From Triatoma infestans (lineage: Eukaryota; Arthropoda; Insecta; Hemiptera; Reduviidae): DNA of 64,000 nucleotides. Each line of letters starts with the position of its first letter. Position 1 is the first letter of the stretch. Below are positions 1-11,066 of this stretch, in pieces. The position numbers were made by a program, and so were the translations under genes. The notes under the pieces were generated by a model that saw only the letters and a list, made by a program, of their open reading frames with translations, was not told the origin of the DNA and searched no databases. Location: positions 160,290-224,289 of the forward strand of contig JAAEAF010001099.1 in NCBI GenBank assembly GCA_011037195.1, in the 5' to 3' direction.

Positions 1-852
1 AAGCTGTAACCTCACCTCTCCCCTAAAAGTGCCCTTAAATGAATTTTTCCAGTGAAATGTTTAAAATTAAAAGATGTAGATCATTGTATGGTTAGTTTAT
101 ATACGATGTTTCAAGAAAATCGTCGGGGCTATTTTTGAGAAAATCGCGAAAAAGTGAAGAAATCATTTAGTCAAGTGTTAAAATAAACGCACTTTCGGTT
201 ATCCGATTTTTTTCAAATTCGGAATTTCAACAACATATTTCATTCTTTAACATTATTAAGAAGGCAGAATTGTCTAATAAACTGAAATAGCACTTTAGAT
301 AAAACCTAACCGCACCCCTCCCCCATAACTGCTCTTAAATGAATTTTTCCGCCGAAATGTTACAAATAAAAGTTGTAGCTCAGCGTATATGTAGTTGATA
401 CACCAAGTTTAAAGAAAATCATTGGAGTTATTTTTGAGAAAATCGCAAAAACGTAAAAAAAAAAAAAACTAGAAAAGTGGTACTTCCGGTTGAGGAATTT
501 TGACAGATAACGTACTGTCAGATCCCATGGTGATACCTAAACGGAATATCAAGTTTCAACTTTCTACGATTTTTCATTTTTGAGCTATGCTGTTCACATA
601 CATACACACACACAGACCATTTGCTAAAAACCACTTTTTTGGACTCAGGGGACCTCAAAACGAATATTTCCGGTGAATACTCGATATCGACAATTTGACA
701 CGATTACAATACTTCCTCTTACTACTAGGAAGTAAACAGTAAAAATCATTCTCTTATTTCCGGGAATCTGAAAAACATGTATTTCCGGGTGATAATCAAT
801 TTCGTTGAAAATCTGACAGGATCGTAATAATTCTTCTTTAAGCAATAAGAAA
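1..852 (+). repeat. family R repeat, 5' end outside window
   Basis: Modular repeat described in full at 49112-50175. It shows the CCTAACCGCACCCCTCCCCC / TTAAATGAATTTTTCC module and the terminal block GACTCAGGGGACCTCAAAAC, TTCCGGTGAA and TACTTCCTCTTACT. The last 110 bases repeat the terminal block in decayed form. Confidence 0.75.
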
Positions 853-1606
853 AATTTACCAAGTTTAACGTTTAGTCTGTTTGTTTGTATGTATAGAATA
901 ATTGAACCAAGATTCTAGTTACACTCAAAATTCCTCAACCCGCTCAAAATGTTTTCAGAAAGACAGAGAGATTGACTATTAGTTTGGTAGTTAGATTTTA
1001 TGCAATCTGGATATTTTCATCGATAATAATTAGAATGCTAATGTTATAATGATAAATGCATGCTTCACATTATATTGCCGTAGTTAAACTCTCCAATATG
1101 TTATCTAGAAATGTGTATCAGATCCATATTTTATGTGAAATTAGTTAGAATATAGTTTCAATGGAAGACCATGGTTTACCACGAAAAAAAAATGATTTTT
1201 AGAAAATTGTTTGATTATGAGTGTTTATCATACCGGCAAAGTATGAAATTCAGGCAAAGTATGAAATTTATCCCGGACAAGCCCACATTTATTTTATTAC
1301 ATCCCGATTTCAAAATATATTTTAATAGTAATTATTTAAAAGTTAAATTATTTTACTTAAAGTACCAGAACTATTGAAACACCATTTGTGAATACCATGA
1401 TTTATTATACTGAAACACTACAATAGAATTTCCCGAGTTAACAAATGAATAATAGGAATATTTAAAAGAATATTTTTCAAATACACAAAATTTATCATAA
1501 GAAATATAATCTAGTATCTTGAGAATAAACCACGCACGGTATTAATTTGGTATCTGAGTATAAACCATGCATGGTATTATATGAAATGCCTAGGCATTGT
1601 ATAGAA
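853..1606. other. AT-rich stretch without recognisable gene
   Basis: No coding region recognised. A segment at about 1158-1222 (ACCATGGTTTACCACGAAA...) recurs in diverged form at about 2050-2112, so both probably belong to one old repeat. Confidence 0.5.
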
Positions 1607-1620
1607 TGTACATGTACGTA

Positions 1621-1844
1621 AAGTAAAGTAAAAGCAAAGTAATGCCTATTTTTACAGGCGGGCTTAACGTCCAACTAACTACCAAATTAGGTGTCATGGA
1701 CGGGGGCGGAAGCACCTTCTTTACTATTAACATTTTTTAAACAAATATAAAATTTAGCAGTTATAAGCGGGACTCGAACTGGGCACCTCCCACTTACAAG
1801 TCCATGCTCATAACCACTACATCAACACCCGTCCCGTACCTATA
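1621..1844 (-). mobile_element. SINE-3, complete copy with 14-bp target duplication
   Basis: TGTACATGTACGTA occurs at 1607-1620 and again at 1845-1858, a 14-bp target-site duplication. Read from the high end, the element has a tRNA-like head (A-box region GATGTAGTGGTTATGAGC, B box AGTTCGAGTCCC), an AT-rich middle, the conserved block TAATTTGGTAGTTAGTTGG with ACGTTAAGCCCGCCTG, and a (TTTAC)n tail. It is therefore a tRNA-derived SINE moved by a LINE. Partial copies lie at 16363-16497, 36876-36912 and near 38485. Confidence 0.88.
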
Positions 1845-1858
1845 TGTACATGTACGTA

Positions 1859-2730
1859 TATATTGGAGCAGGATAACACAAAATCGAAAAAATCCATTAT
1901 GGAAATGGAATAATTTTACCTAAAATTATTCCATTTCTGCTGAAAATAATTGCTTATTAACTATGGATTGTCAATCTTATCGTTTATTTCTATTTTCTCA
2001 TATCATTTATAGGGGGATGATTGTGATTAGTCACATATCCAAAATTGATTTTCAATGGTAGAACATGGTTCACTACGAACAAATGATTTTTAGAAAATGG
2101 TTTGATTATGAGTATGTACGTATGTGTCTATATATGTATATGTATGTACATGTACATATATATTGGAACAGTATAACTCAAAAGCAAAAAATTACAATTT
2201 ATATAATGATATTCCCCATGGATATTAACATAATTGGACTGAATAGAACGATTGTTTTTTTCAAAATTTTGTCACTTACTACAGATGTAGATCGCGAATA
2301 ATTTATTAGAAACACTTCCACTTTCTCTGACTGTGAAACCGGAAATATTGTGATCGAGTTAAATTTATGAAATTAAGTTTTCACAAGATTCGGTATATGT
2401 TTTGAGGTCCTCTGAATATGAAAAAAAAATAAAAAAATTAGTGATTGGTCTGTGTGAATGTGTGACTCTCAAAAAAAAAGAAGAAAAAACAGACTCTCTC
2501 GCCATCTTGCTCTCACATTTGTTGGTATATGAAGAATATATCTCAAAGACGAAAAAAATCTTAGGTAATCTCAAACTTTAAATAAAGTTGTGGCCAAAAT
2601 TCATCATCCGGAAATTTGATTATACTGAATGTTTTTATTTTTATTTCTTCCTTTTTTTTTTTTTTTCGAAAATGGCCTATATTATTTTTCTTTAAATTTC
2701 ATATACTATGTACTCACATGAATGCCTATC
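1859..2730. other. no gene recognised
   Basis: AT-rich sequence. It carries the second copy of the 1158 repeat, short AT/GT-rich runs and a weak family R-like terminus near 2400-2470. None of the short open frames resembles a known protein. Confidence 0.5.
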
Positions 2731-2734
2731 TCGT

Positions 2735-2940
2735 TCCTAAGTTTCACTCTCGTTTCACACGAGTTAGTGTGAAACTAAGTCTCTGTACGAGTCTGTGTTG
2801 GCACACTGTCTGAAATAGCATCCTGAAGATGGGCGAAACGCCCGAAACCGGTCGATGACCACAAATGAAGCAGGCTACCACGGAAAATGTCTCTGATGCT
2901 TTCCAGCTCTGCGGAACCAACCACCACAACAACATGAAGA
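2735..2940 (+). mobile_element. Penelope-like element end (type 1) with hammerhead motif
   Basis: Same terminal sequence as the arms of the foldback at 10723-11012: the hammerhead core, then GATGACCACAAATGAAGCAG, GAAAATGTCTCTGATGC and TTTCCAGCTCTGCGGAACC. Only one orientation is present here. Penelope-like retroelements are known to carry such ribozymes in their terminal repeats; no reverse transcriptase is present. Confidence 0.7.
2819..2857 (+). ncRNA. hammerhead ribozyme motif, intact core
   Basis: Core CTGAAGA (2823-2829), one extra U, stem II GGGC/GCCC (2831-2834 with 2840-2843), GAAA (2844-2847), ACC facing GGT (2847-2852), cleavage C at 2853, and stem I CATC/GATG (2819-2822 with 2854-2857). 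Stem III has no loop, so it can only form between two molecules. That is the known behaviour of the small Penelope-associated hammerheads, which cleave as dimers. Confidence 0.75.
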
Positions 2941-4196
2941 CTTTTAAAAGAGTCTAATTTTTTTTTGTAGAATTGCCTTTTAATCTATTATTGAATATGT
3001 GTCAAGCTTTGGAAAAACCCAAAATAAAGTTAGAAAAACAATGTGTCTATCAGTGATGCTTATTTTGTTTGATTTTCAATTCTAAAAAAGTCCTATTGAT
3101 ATTCTAGGTAACATGGCAGACATTTCATGTTTGTTTGCTGACATTTAGATAATAACTGTAGTGTATATATATTGCAAAATTTTTTAGAGAGGGATATTTT
3201 ATGGGCCAATTGCATTCATTAAATTTTGAATAATTTGGTAAATTTATTTTCCTATGTGACTTAAGTTTTCTAAGTGACAGGGCCTTGGGAGTTATTGCAA
3301 TTCAGTAAATCTTTGACAGAAATTTTAATTTTTTCACCGACTGAATAGGATATTTCTTTTAAGACTGGTAAGATAAATTTAGATTAATTAATTTACTAAC
3401 GGTAGATTAGCTAGCGTCACTAGCTTGATGAACCTTTCAAAGATTGAAACTTCTTAACTTGACGAAGTTGATTTGGCGAATGATCTTTACTATTTAAAGC
3501 TTATTTAGCGGCTAATTCCTTAAGCCCTCAGATTGCCTGCTTTTAATCAGTTTCCCCTAGAAATTTTAGCTAGGAGATTCACTGTCGAAATTGAAGCTCG
3601 TTCCCCAATACATTCTAGTTGGCATTATGACAATGGAGGTAAAGGCTTGCCAAAGGTATGATAAGGCTTAGTTGGTGTGCGCATGGAAGCTCAAAGATGC
3701 CTCTGCTAATGAAACTATTGATTCCAACTTTTGTGTGGCAAATTTGATGGTGAACATTAACAATGTGGGGAAAATTGAGTCATTTCTTTTGAAAGTCTTT
3801 TGTAGTTAAATCATGTTGTATGCGATTCTAAAAAGCCTGTTCCGTTGCCGAGTTAACAAAGCTGGCTGCTTAGTTGGTATTTCTACTCTGTTCCACAGAT
3901 AATGTAATCCTTGTTAAGAACTTTAAGGACCGTTTCTGCCCCATTTCGGAGTAAACCGACTATCAAAATCCCCCAATGCAACTATCGAAATCATTTTACA
4001 AGCAGAAGGTGTCATTTCCGTTGAGTACTCTGTGCAAGATTTCCTTCCTCCATCTGGCTCAAAAAATCTCGACTGTCTCGCTTGACCCCGTTAACATACG
4101 CCCAGCCAAAAACTAAAAACATCCATTCATTGTTTCCGGTTGACCGATTCTGGCCGGAAGGATGAATTATTATCGGATCCTCTGCTAAGACTTAAA
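2941..4196. other. no firm gene; possible decayed element ORF at 3590-4110
   Basis: Between about 3590 and 4110 base composition is more balanced, and the forward frames give stretches such as NVGKIESFLLKVFC and QAEGVISVEYSVQDFLPPSG, broken by stops. This may be a decayed retroelement reading frame (LINE ORF1 or gag). I could not assign it. 2941-3590 holds nothing recognisable. Confidence 0.3.
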
Positions 4197-4208
4197 CCAA
4201 ATATCAAG

Positions 4209-4580
4209 GGAAGATTCTTCTCGACCGTTGCTTGTATGAAGGAAAAGGATCGTGAGTTTCGGTCTTTTTTTGAAAAAAAATAAAAAAACTTAAACTCTTG
4301 CCAACGTTTCGACAAATATATTGTTCACTATTTTCTGTGAACAACTCTTGTCTTATTTGTTCACTATTCTCTGTGTTGTTGAGGTGTTCTCAATTTTTTA
4401 TTTACAAAATTATACATAAGTTTTCAAGTTTTGATATGTTTTAAAGATTATTTTATAGTTTTTATTTTTTATTTATTTTTTATGCCTTGAAAAAGACAAT
4501 ATATTTGTCGAAACGTTGGCAAGAGTTTAAGTTTTTTTATTTTTTTTCAAAAAAAGACCGAAACTCACGATCCTTTTCCT
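4209..4580. mobile_element. Penelope-like foldback insertion (type 2)
   Basis: CCAAATATCAAG occurs at 4197-4208 and 4581-4592, a 12-bp target duplication. Between them, arms at about 4239-4315 and 4488-4580 are inverted copies, with GGAAAAGGATCGTGAGTTTC on one side and its complement on the other. Each arm ends internally at CGAAACGTTGGCAAGAG. The inner side (4484-4510) resembles a decayed hammerhead (CTTGAAAAAGACA...TGTCGAAACGTTG). Confidence 0.75.
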
Positions 4581-4592
4581 CCAAATATCAAG

Positions 4593-5804
4593 TTTAAACT
4601 TTTTGCGACACACGCACATAAAGGATCTACAAGAGTTTTCATCAGATTTCAGAGTTTTCAAAAATTTTGACGCGATCACAACTTATCAGCAAGTAAGAGA
4701 AACTAGAAAAAGAAGCGAAGGGAGTCCAATGAAACAATTGGTGGTATAAATATAACTCTTGACCTTTTGTTAAGGTCTCTTTCATTATTTTCTTGAATAG
4801 TCAAGTTGAGCTTGAGCAATTACGTTTCACATGAAATGCATCTCTTAAGGAAAACATTATTTTAAAATAAATCGCAGATGTTTGATTGAGTGAGTAGGAA
4901 CAAGTGGTTGTTTCTGTTATACGCATTTAATATCGTATTCTAGTACCTTTGAAGGGGGTAAAAAGCTAGTTAGCTAGATTTTCCCCATTTTTCTACTTTA
5001 GTACAAATTAAACTGTAATTAACCTAACATCTGTTTTAACATAGATTGCCAGCAATGCTAATATCTTTCCCTCACCAACAACATATGGTGGTTCTGCTGT
5101 TTACCGGCTTTAATCCTTCCATTACTAAATTTAAGGCTACTACCCCTTTGAAATCATTATTGGGAAAAGGGCTAAAACATGATCTCTAGTTTCCCCAGCG
5201 AGTAATTCTAAATCATGACGTTTAGATTGCTAATGTCCTCTTTTTTTTTAATATAAATGTTTTTCAAGATACATTTTAGGTAGTTTTCGGGATTCGCCCC
5301 TACCGTTTCTATTTTTTCAACTTTCCAACTTTTAACTCTATCTTTTCTTTAATTTAAATATATAATACAATTGAGAAAAGTTTTAAGATTAATGAGGTTT
5401 TAAATAATCAAAATCTTTGGAGTTACTAATTAACAGCAGTTTCATTTAAAAAAAAACAAACAATTGCAACGTCCTTTCATTATTGAAATTATTTTCAACA
5501 ATCTTTAATTAAATTTTACGTTTTTGCAAATTGTTCAATCAACCGAAGAAAGTTTTCTTTGAATAATTATCTAATAGGGAAAATACTTGTAAAACTTTTA
5601 AACAAACTAACTTTACCCCTTAATTATTTTACTAACATTATTTCATTAATGAAGTTTGTTTATTTAGGATAAAAAATAGTTTTAATGGGAGGGGGGACTG
5701 TAATGACCTGATCTAATAAACTATATTATTGTTTGATTATTTTCGTTTTTTTTCTTTCTCTTAATGCTGTGAGAAACAAAAATATTTTGTGGGGAAAATG
5801 AACT
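4593..5804. other. AT-rich, no gene recognised
   Basis: About 1.2 kb without coding, RNA or recognisable repeat signal apart from a short family R-like start at 4593-4700. Confidence 0.5.
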
Positions 5805-6150
5805 TTTCTATGTGTGTGTATGTGTGTGTATGTGAGTGTGAGTGTGGTTGTGTGTGAGTGTGATGTGGTTGTGTGTGAGTGTGTGTGTGGTGAGTGTGAG
5901 TGTGGGTTGTGTTGTGAGTGTGAGTGTGGTTGTGTGTGTGTGTGTGTGGTTGTGTGTGATGTGTGAGTGTGGTGTGTGTGAGTGTGTCGTGGTGTGAGTG
6001 TGAGTGTGGTTGTGTGTGAGTGTGAGTGTGGTTGTGTGAGTGTGAGTGTGAGTGTGGTTGTGTGTGAGTGTGAGTGTGGTTGTGTGTGAGTGTGAGTGTG
6101 GTTGTGTGTGAGTGTGAGTGTGGTTGTGTGTGAGTGTGGTTGTGTGTTAA
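5805..6150. repeat. GT-rich minisatellite
   Basis: About 345 bp made of TGTG, GAGTGTGAG and TGTGGTTG words in irregular order. The long histidine/threonine frames on the reverse strand are a by-product of the repeat. Confidence 0.95.
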
Positions 6151-6446
6151 AAACAAAATATCGCAAAAACGCAAAATTTGCAGGAATCTCAAACCTGGTA
6201 TTTATCCGTTTAGATAGTAATCGCGCTTCTGATACTAAGGTTTCTATCAAAATCCATCAACCGAAAGTCGCGACTTTACTTAATGATTTTTTTTTTTTTT
6301 TCAGTTTCCAGACAATTTACTTGACAACGGTTCCAATGATTTTCTCTAAACTTCCTTTATTATTTGCATTTAATAGATTTAAGAAGGTGAGAAATGAGTA
6401 AGGAAGAGTTTTAGACAAAATAAGCTAGAATGAATGCTGAACACTT

Positions 6447-6682
6447 TATAATTAACTAGAGACAGAAAACTGCCAGGACTTTACCCGTAAATAAAAAATT
6501 AGGTAGCGCGAGATTTGGAGTGAGTTAAGAGAAATGTAGTAGTTGGTGCTGACGCGTTGTAACTGTTGTATAAACTGTTCTAAAGACTATATTTTGTAGG
6601 TGTAGCGCAGCTGTATATTTATACAGAGTCTCCCACTCTAGCCTGGCCTAAGTAGCGAGTGAGATTCTCAATTTTGTCTCTC

Positions 6683-6713
<31 letters not shown>

Positions 6714-6745
6714 GCTTTAAATCCCTCTCTTTGGATCCTATTACA
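6447..6745 (-). mobile_element. family B LTR, decayed copy
   Basis: Starts on the minus strand at 6745 with TGTAATAGGATCCAAAGAG, identical to the start of the LTR at 19865. It contains a (GA)n run and a TATA-like ATAAATATACAGC. It shares TGCCTGG/TGCCAGG-ACTTTAC near its end with the copy at 23683-23914. The low boundary is approximate and no target duplication was found. Confidence 0.6.
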
Positions 6746-7303
6746 TATACATGTAAATATTAACCCTTTTATTTTCTTACATTTTGACGGTAAAATTGTT
6801 TCTTGTATGGAGGGGTTCTATGGACAATGTAGCGTTATATTTTACTTTAAAAATACCACTTCATTACAATTAATGGTTGTGGCACCTCCCTATAATATTA
6901 ATTTACGATAGAAGCATTGCTAGAATTCCAAATTTGAAGAAAAAATTGGCTAACCGGAAATGCAATTTTACAGATTAGTTATTTGAGTTTTTTTGGAATT
7001 TTCTCAAAAACGACGACTATAACGATTTCCTCCATTAAACTTGGAAACACTAACTGCACATATATAAACCTATCACTTTTATTTAAAGCATTTTTCCAAA
7101 AAAAAAAAAGGAAAAGAAAAAAAGAGCCGATTTTAGATAGTTTTGCACCATTTTGTGGCATTAAATTTCAAATATGTGGGGCTGGTTCTATGTTATTGGC
7201 GCGCTCTCCTTCACTTCCCTAACAGCTTGAGTTTGTAGGTTGATACTTGTACCCACCACTCTTAGGACAAGTGAGCAAAATTTGAAGTTTAAAGAAAATT
7301 TGC

Positions 7304-7305
<2 letters not shown>
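6746..7305 (-). repeat. family R fragment
   Basis: The reverse-strand module shows GAATTCCAAATTTGAAGAAA, ACCGGAAATGCA and the following TTCTCAAAAACGACGAC. Ends in a (TA)n run at 7308-7333. Confidence 0.7.
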
Positions 7306-7334
<29 letters not shown>

Positions 7335-7344
7335 CATAAGTATT

Positions 7345-7572
7345 GGGCCGTGAACGGGCCTAGGCTTGCCAGGCGAGCGATGTGTGTTGGGGGGTTGTGG
7401 TAAGCACGCTGTGGTCCCGGCTGGCGCTTCCTAGGTGTGTTACCAAATGTAGTTTTTTTTAATTTTTCCCACGCTGCTGGGTCAACACCGACTTTGTCCT
7501 CATGGGTATCTAATCCCCACGGATTCCCGTACCAAAGGCGAGTGCGCTGGCCACTAGACCATCGCGTGATGA
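7345..7572 (-). mobile_element. SINE-1 copy
   Basis: tRNA-derived; the tRNA-like head is at the high end (GTGGCCAGCGCACTCGCC when inverted). It ends in the CGGGCCTAGGCTTGCCAGGC body. Left outer part of the inverted duplication. Confidence 0.8.
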
Positions 7573-7664
7573 TTACTAGCAGTAAGAGAAAGTACAAAAA
7601 AGTTTGTGTGTAACACTTATACGGCTTTCTCTTACTCCTCCTATTAATACCCCTCCCTAACCCT

Positions 7665-7907
7665 GTGGCGCAACGGCCTTTAAAGGGCCAAGGTTTGCCA
7701 GCCGGCGATTTGTACTGGGGGGGGTGTTTGATAAGTACGCCGCATTTCCCTGCCGTTTTAGTTCCGGCCTTCGCTACTAGGGCGCTACCAAGTGTAGCTT
7801 CCCACTCACGATGCTGGGTCATCACCAACTTTGCCCTCCATGGGACAAGCCCCCCTTAATTCTCGCACCAAAGGTGAGTGCGCTAGCCACTAGTCCAACG
7901 CGTGAAG
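7665..7907 (-). mobile_element. SINE-1 copy
   Basis: Head at the high end (TAGTGGCTAGCGCACTCACC inverted), body with GCCGGCTGGCAAACCTTGGC and tail GCGCCACAGGGTTAGGG. Left inner part of the inverted duplication. Confidence 0.85.
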
Positions 7908-8683
7908 ATACTCCTATTAATACTTATATATTTAAACAGTTGTAGGCTTTATGGCTGTTTACATTCTGGTTTAGTTGTGCTGATTATGTGGAAGAATGAA
8001 CCGACATACAACCTAAATTTTATTTTATTTAAACAAGATTACATTTTGTTTTCTTTTCTACGTTTCGACACTGAGCGTGTATTCTATTATTTTTGATATG
8101 TTTGTGATTAATTTGGTTTATAAGATTAAGCACCACGTGGTCACCACATTTTTCCTTTTTACATAGAAAATTTTGCTATTTTTTTTTTAGACTTATTCCA
8201 CTAGTTTTTATAAATTTTAGGCTGTACGATTGAGTTCCACCTCGCAGAAGGAAAGATGGTGGGTAATTTGAGTTATCAAAAATAATAAAATACCAGTTCA
8301 TACTAGGAATTCTTCTTTAATAAAAAATAACGACGTTTAAAATCATTTTATATAAAAAACAATGTTCTGACTGGTAACTTACTGTTACTTATTTAATTTA
8401 AAAATTTTACATTACTTTCTTTGTAAATTGGTCTAGTATCACAACAACAACATAATAAAAAAGATTTGTATAAAAATGTAATAATAATTTTCCTTGAAAA
8501 TCACACGCTCAGTGTCAAAACGTAGAAAAAAAACAAAAACAAAATGTAATCTTGTTTAAATAAAATAAAATTAAGGGCATATATTGATTCATTCTTCTAC
8601 ATAATCAGCACAACTAAACCGGAATATAAACAGCCATAAAAGCTACAACTGTTTAAATATATAAGTATTAACGGGAGTGTCCT

Positions 8684-8945
8684 CACGCGATGGTCTAGTG
8701 GCTAACGCATGCGCCTTTAGTGCGAGAATTCAGGGTTCAATTCCCGTTGAGGGCAAAGTCGGTGTTGACCCAGCATCGTGAGAAACAGTGGGAAGCTACA
8801 GTTGGTAGCGCCCTAGGTAGCGAAGGCCGGAACTAAAAGGGTAGGGAAATGTGGCGTGCTTACCAAACGCTCCCCCTTCCAGTACAAATCGCCGGCTGGC
8901 AAACCTTGGCCCTTCATAGGAGGAAACCTTGCGCCACAGGGTTAG
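8684..8945 (+). mobile_element. SINE-1 copy
   Basis: TCCTCACGCGATGGTCTAGT (A-box region) and GGGTTCAATTCCCG (B box), then AAAGTCGGTGTTGACCCAGC, as in the delimited copy at 26428-26679. Confidence 0.87.
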
Positions 8946-9041
8946 GGAGGAGTATTAATAGGAGGAGTAAGAGAAAGCCGTGTAAGTGTTATACACCAAT
9001 TTTTTGTACTTTCTCTTGTGTAATCCTCATGTGCTGGTAAA

Positions 9042-9242
9042 CCTCACGCGTTGGTCTAGTGGCCAGCTCACTCGCGTTTGGTGCGAAAATTCGGGGTTAG
9101 ATTCCCATGAGGACAAAGTAGGTGTTGACCCAGCATCGTGGGAAAAAAACTACATTTGGTAACACACCTAGGTAGTAGCGGCAGCCCGGGACCACAGCGT
9201 GCTTACCACAAACCCCTCAACACACATCGCTAAATAGCAAGC
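9042..9242 (+). mobile_element. SINE-1 copy
   Basis: CTCACGCGTTGGTCTAGTGG and GGGGTTAGATTCCC, then GTGTTGACCCAGCATCGTGG. Ends before a T-run. Confidence 0.82.
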
Positions 9243-9284
9243 CTTTTTTTTTTTTTACTGCTAGTAACAGGAAGTACGGCAGCC

Positions 9285-10130
9285 TGTCAAATTTTCTATG
9301 TTGAGAGTTTTTACTGGAATTGCATATTTTGAGATATCTAGAATAAAAAAAAAGTGGTTTTCTTGGTTTCTTTTTGTGTGCTTTTTGTCAGCATAACTCA
9401 ATAAAGGAAAATTGCAGAAAATTGAAATCTACATATATCGTTTAGGTTCCACCAATGGTCCTGACAGTAAGATTTTGGTCAAATTCGGTCAATTGGATGT
9501 ACCTAATAATCAGGATGAATGGATTTTTTCATTTTTTCCGGTTAATTCAAAAATGGCTGTCAACATTTAATTTTCATTTGGTATACTAATTAAATATATA
9601 TAAATAGCTACACCGTTATTTGAAACATTTTTTCCGAAAAAATTCATTTAAAGAGAGTTTTGGGGGGGGGCTTTCCTTTAAATTGCTAATTTTTAATTTT
9701 TCAATATGGGTTCTATCATCTGTATAAAATATTGAGAAAATAATTTGTTTTTTGTGGGGGAAATTCAGAGTTTGAATAATTATTGGTTCTTGCGAATATA
9801 AAGTGCGATTTTAATGATTAGTTCTTTATGATATCGGCGATTATCTCCATAAAAGCACAGACGGGTTTCATTAAATTTTTGAATACTTTTATATACAGAG
9901 ATCTCTATTATTTTTGTTTTGAAACTATTTTCAGAGAAAATTCATTTAAGAGAGTTTCGAAAGAGGGGGGAGTAAATGCTTTTCCTAGAAAAATTAGTTT
10001 TGTCAATTTTAGACTCTACCATTAATGTAACTTTGCAGACAATTTAGATATTTAGCGGACATTATATTTTGAAGAAAATGTAGTCAATAATAAATAAGTA
10101 ATGTATCACACCAGATTTTTTTATCAATTT
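9285..10130 (-). repeat. family R, diverged copies
   Basis: Contains reversed blocks such as AATTCATTTAAAGAGAGTTT, a G-run in the position of the CCCCACCCCTCC motif, and a CACACCAGATTTTTTT end at about 10105-10121. 10131-10600 is AT-rich with no gene. Confidence 0.6.
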
Positions 10131-10795
10131 TTTTTCCTTTAATACAAAAAAATCTTCTGAAAATTAAATGTTTAATAAAGTTAAAATAAAATAAAGTAAA
10201 ACAAAAAGTTAAAAAAAAATAAAAATAAATAAATAAGATAAAAATAAATTAAATTTATTCATGTGAAACGTTTTTATTCCTTGGTGGTAAAGTTCAATTT
10301 TGTAAAAATGTTTGGTTAAAAAGTGAATTTGTCTAGTGAAGTTGGCTTTACAAATTAAGTTAGGGGAAGTTGGTGATACTATCAGTTACCGTGTGGTCGG
10401 TCGCAAGTAAGCTTTCTGCTTACCATCCTTACAATAGTCCTCCAGGGTATTTAGACATTTATATCTTACTTGAGAACTTTTTAAAAATATACTGTACCAT
10501 TTTAACAAAATAGCTTATTTTTTTGCTTTTTCAAAATTTTCTCGGATTAATTTAAATATAAATGGAATATCAGCTATATGCAAATTGGTGTTTGTACGTG
10601 TATACGTGTAGTCAGCATAACTCAGAAAGGAAATATTGCCGAAAGTTCAGAATTGATATTTAGTTTAAGTGCTTTCTGGAAATTCGACAATAACGTGTTG
10701 ATCAAAAAGGAAGTATCACTTTGTTGTGGTTGATTCCGCAGAGCTGGAAAGCATCAGAGACATTTTCCGTGATAGCCTGCTTCATTTTGTAGTCA

Positions 10796-10835
10796 TCGAC
10801 CGGTTTCGGGACTTTGCCCCCAATCTTCAGGATGC
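10796..10835 (-). ncRNA. hammerhead ribozyme motif
   Basis: Read on the minus strand: CATC, CTGAAGA, stem II with GGG/CCC, GAAA, ACCGGT, C, GATG. All conserved core bases are present. Faces the copy at 10936-10975. Confidence 0.65.
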
Positions 10836-10935
10836 GTTTGTCACTCAGTGTGATAACACAGAGCAAATTCAGTTTACACACTCCAGTTACTTCTTTTCTC
10901 TGTGCAAATCTGTGTTATCACACTGTGTGACAAAC

Positions 10936-10975
10936 GCATCCTGAAGATGGTCGAACGCCCGAAACCGGTCGATGA
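10936..10975 (+). ncRNA. hammerhead ribozyme motif
   Basis: CATC, CTGAAGA, a weakened stem II (GGTC against GCCC), GAAA, ACCGGT, C, GATG. The core is intact but stem II has a mismatch compared with 2831-2843. Confidence 0.6.
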
Positions 10976-11066
10976 CCACAAAATGAAGCAGACTATAACG
11001 GAAAATGTCTTTGAAGTATCACTTTACTGAATGGCTTTTTTTCAGTAATTTTCTCTTAAACGACTC

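Larger units (their letters stand above)
7345..9250. repeat. 1.9-kb inverted duplication
   Basis: Left arm about 7345-8085 and right arm about 8505-9250 are inverted copies separated by a spacer of about 420 bp. Each arm holds, from outside in, one SINE-1, a family R end (AGTAAGAGAAAG...), a second SINE-1, a block beginning TTAAACAGTTGTAG that is found nowhere else in the window, and an inner end at ACGTTTCGACACTGAGCGTG / ACGCTCAGTGTC. The arms have diverged by substitutions and small indels, so the event is not recent. Confidence 0.85.
10723..11012. mobile_element. Penelope-like foldback insertion (type 1) with two hammerheads
   Basis: GAAGTATCACTTT occurs at 10710-10722 and 11013-11025, a 13-bp target duplication. 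The 290-bp insert is an inverted pair of the same terminal sequence. Each arm runs from TCCAGCTC/AAAATGTC outside, through TGAAGCAG, to a hammerhead core and a GTGTTATCACAC block inside. It has inserted into a family R copy. Confidence 0.85.

Noticed and set aside
5726..6250. Two long overlapping His/Thr-rich open frames on the minus strand
   Set aside because: They are the translation of a GT-rich minisatellite; every frame of such a repeat is open.
7289..7828. 179-codon minus-strand open frame
   Set aside because: It runs through two SINE-1 copies and a family R end; no protein similarity and the same sequence is inverted and broken in the other arm.
8055..8525. Hammerheads at the inner ends of the large inverted duplication
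   Set aside because: Only the word GAAACGT is present; no CTGANGA core or closing stem II is found at the right distance.
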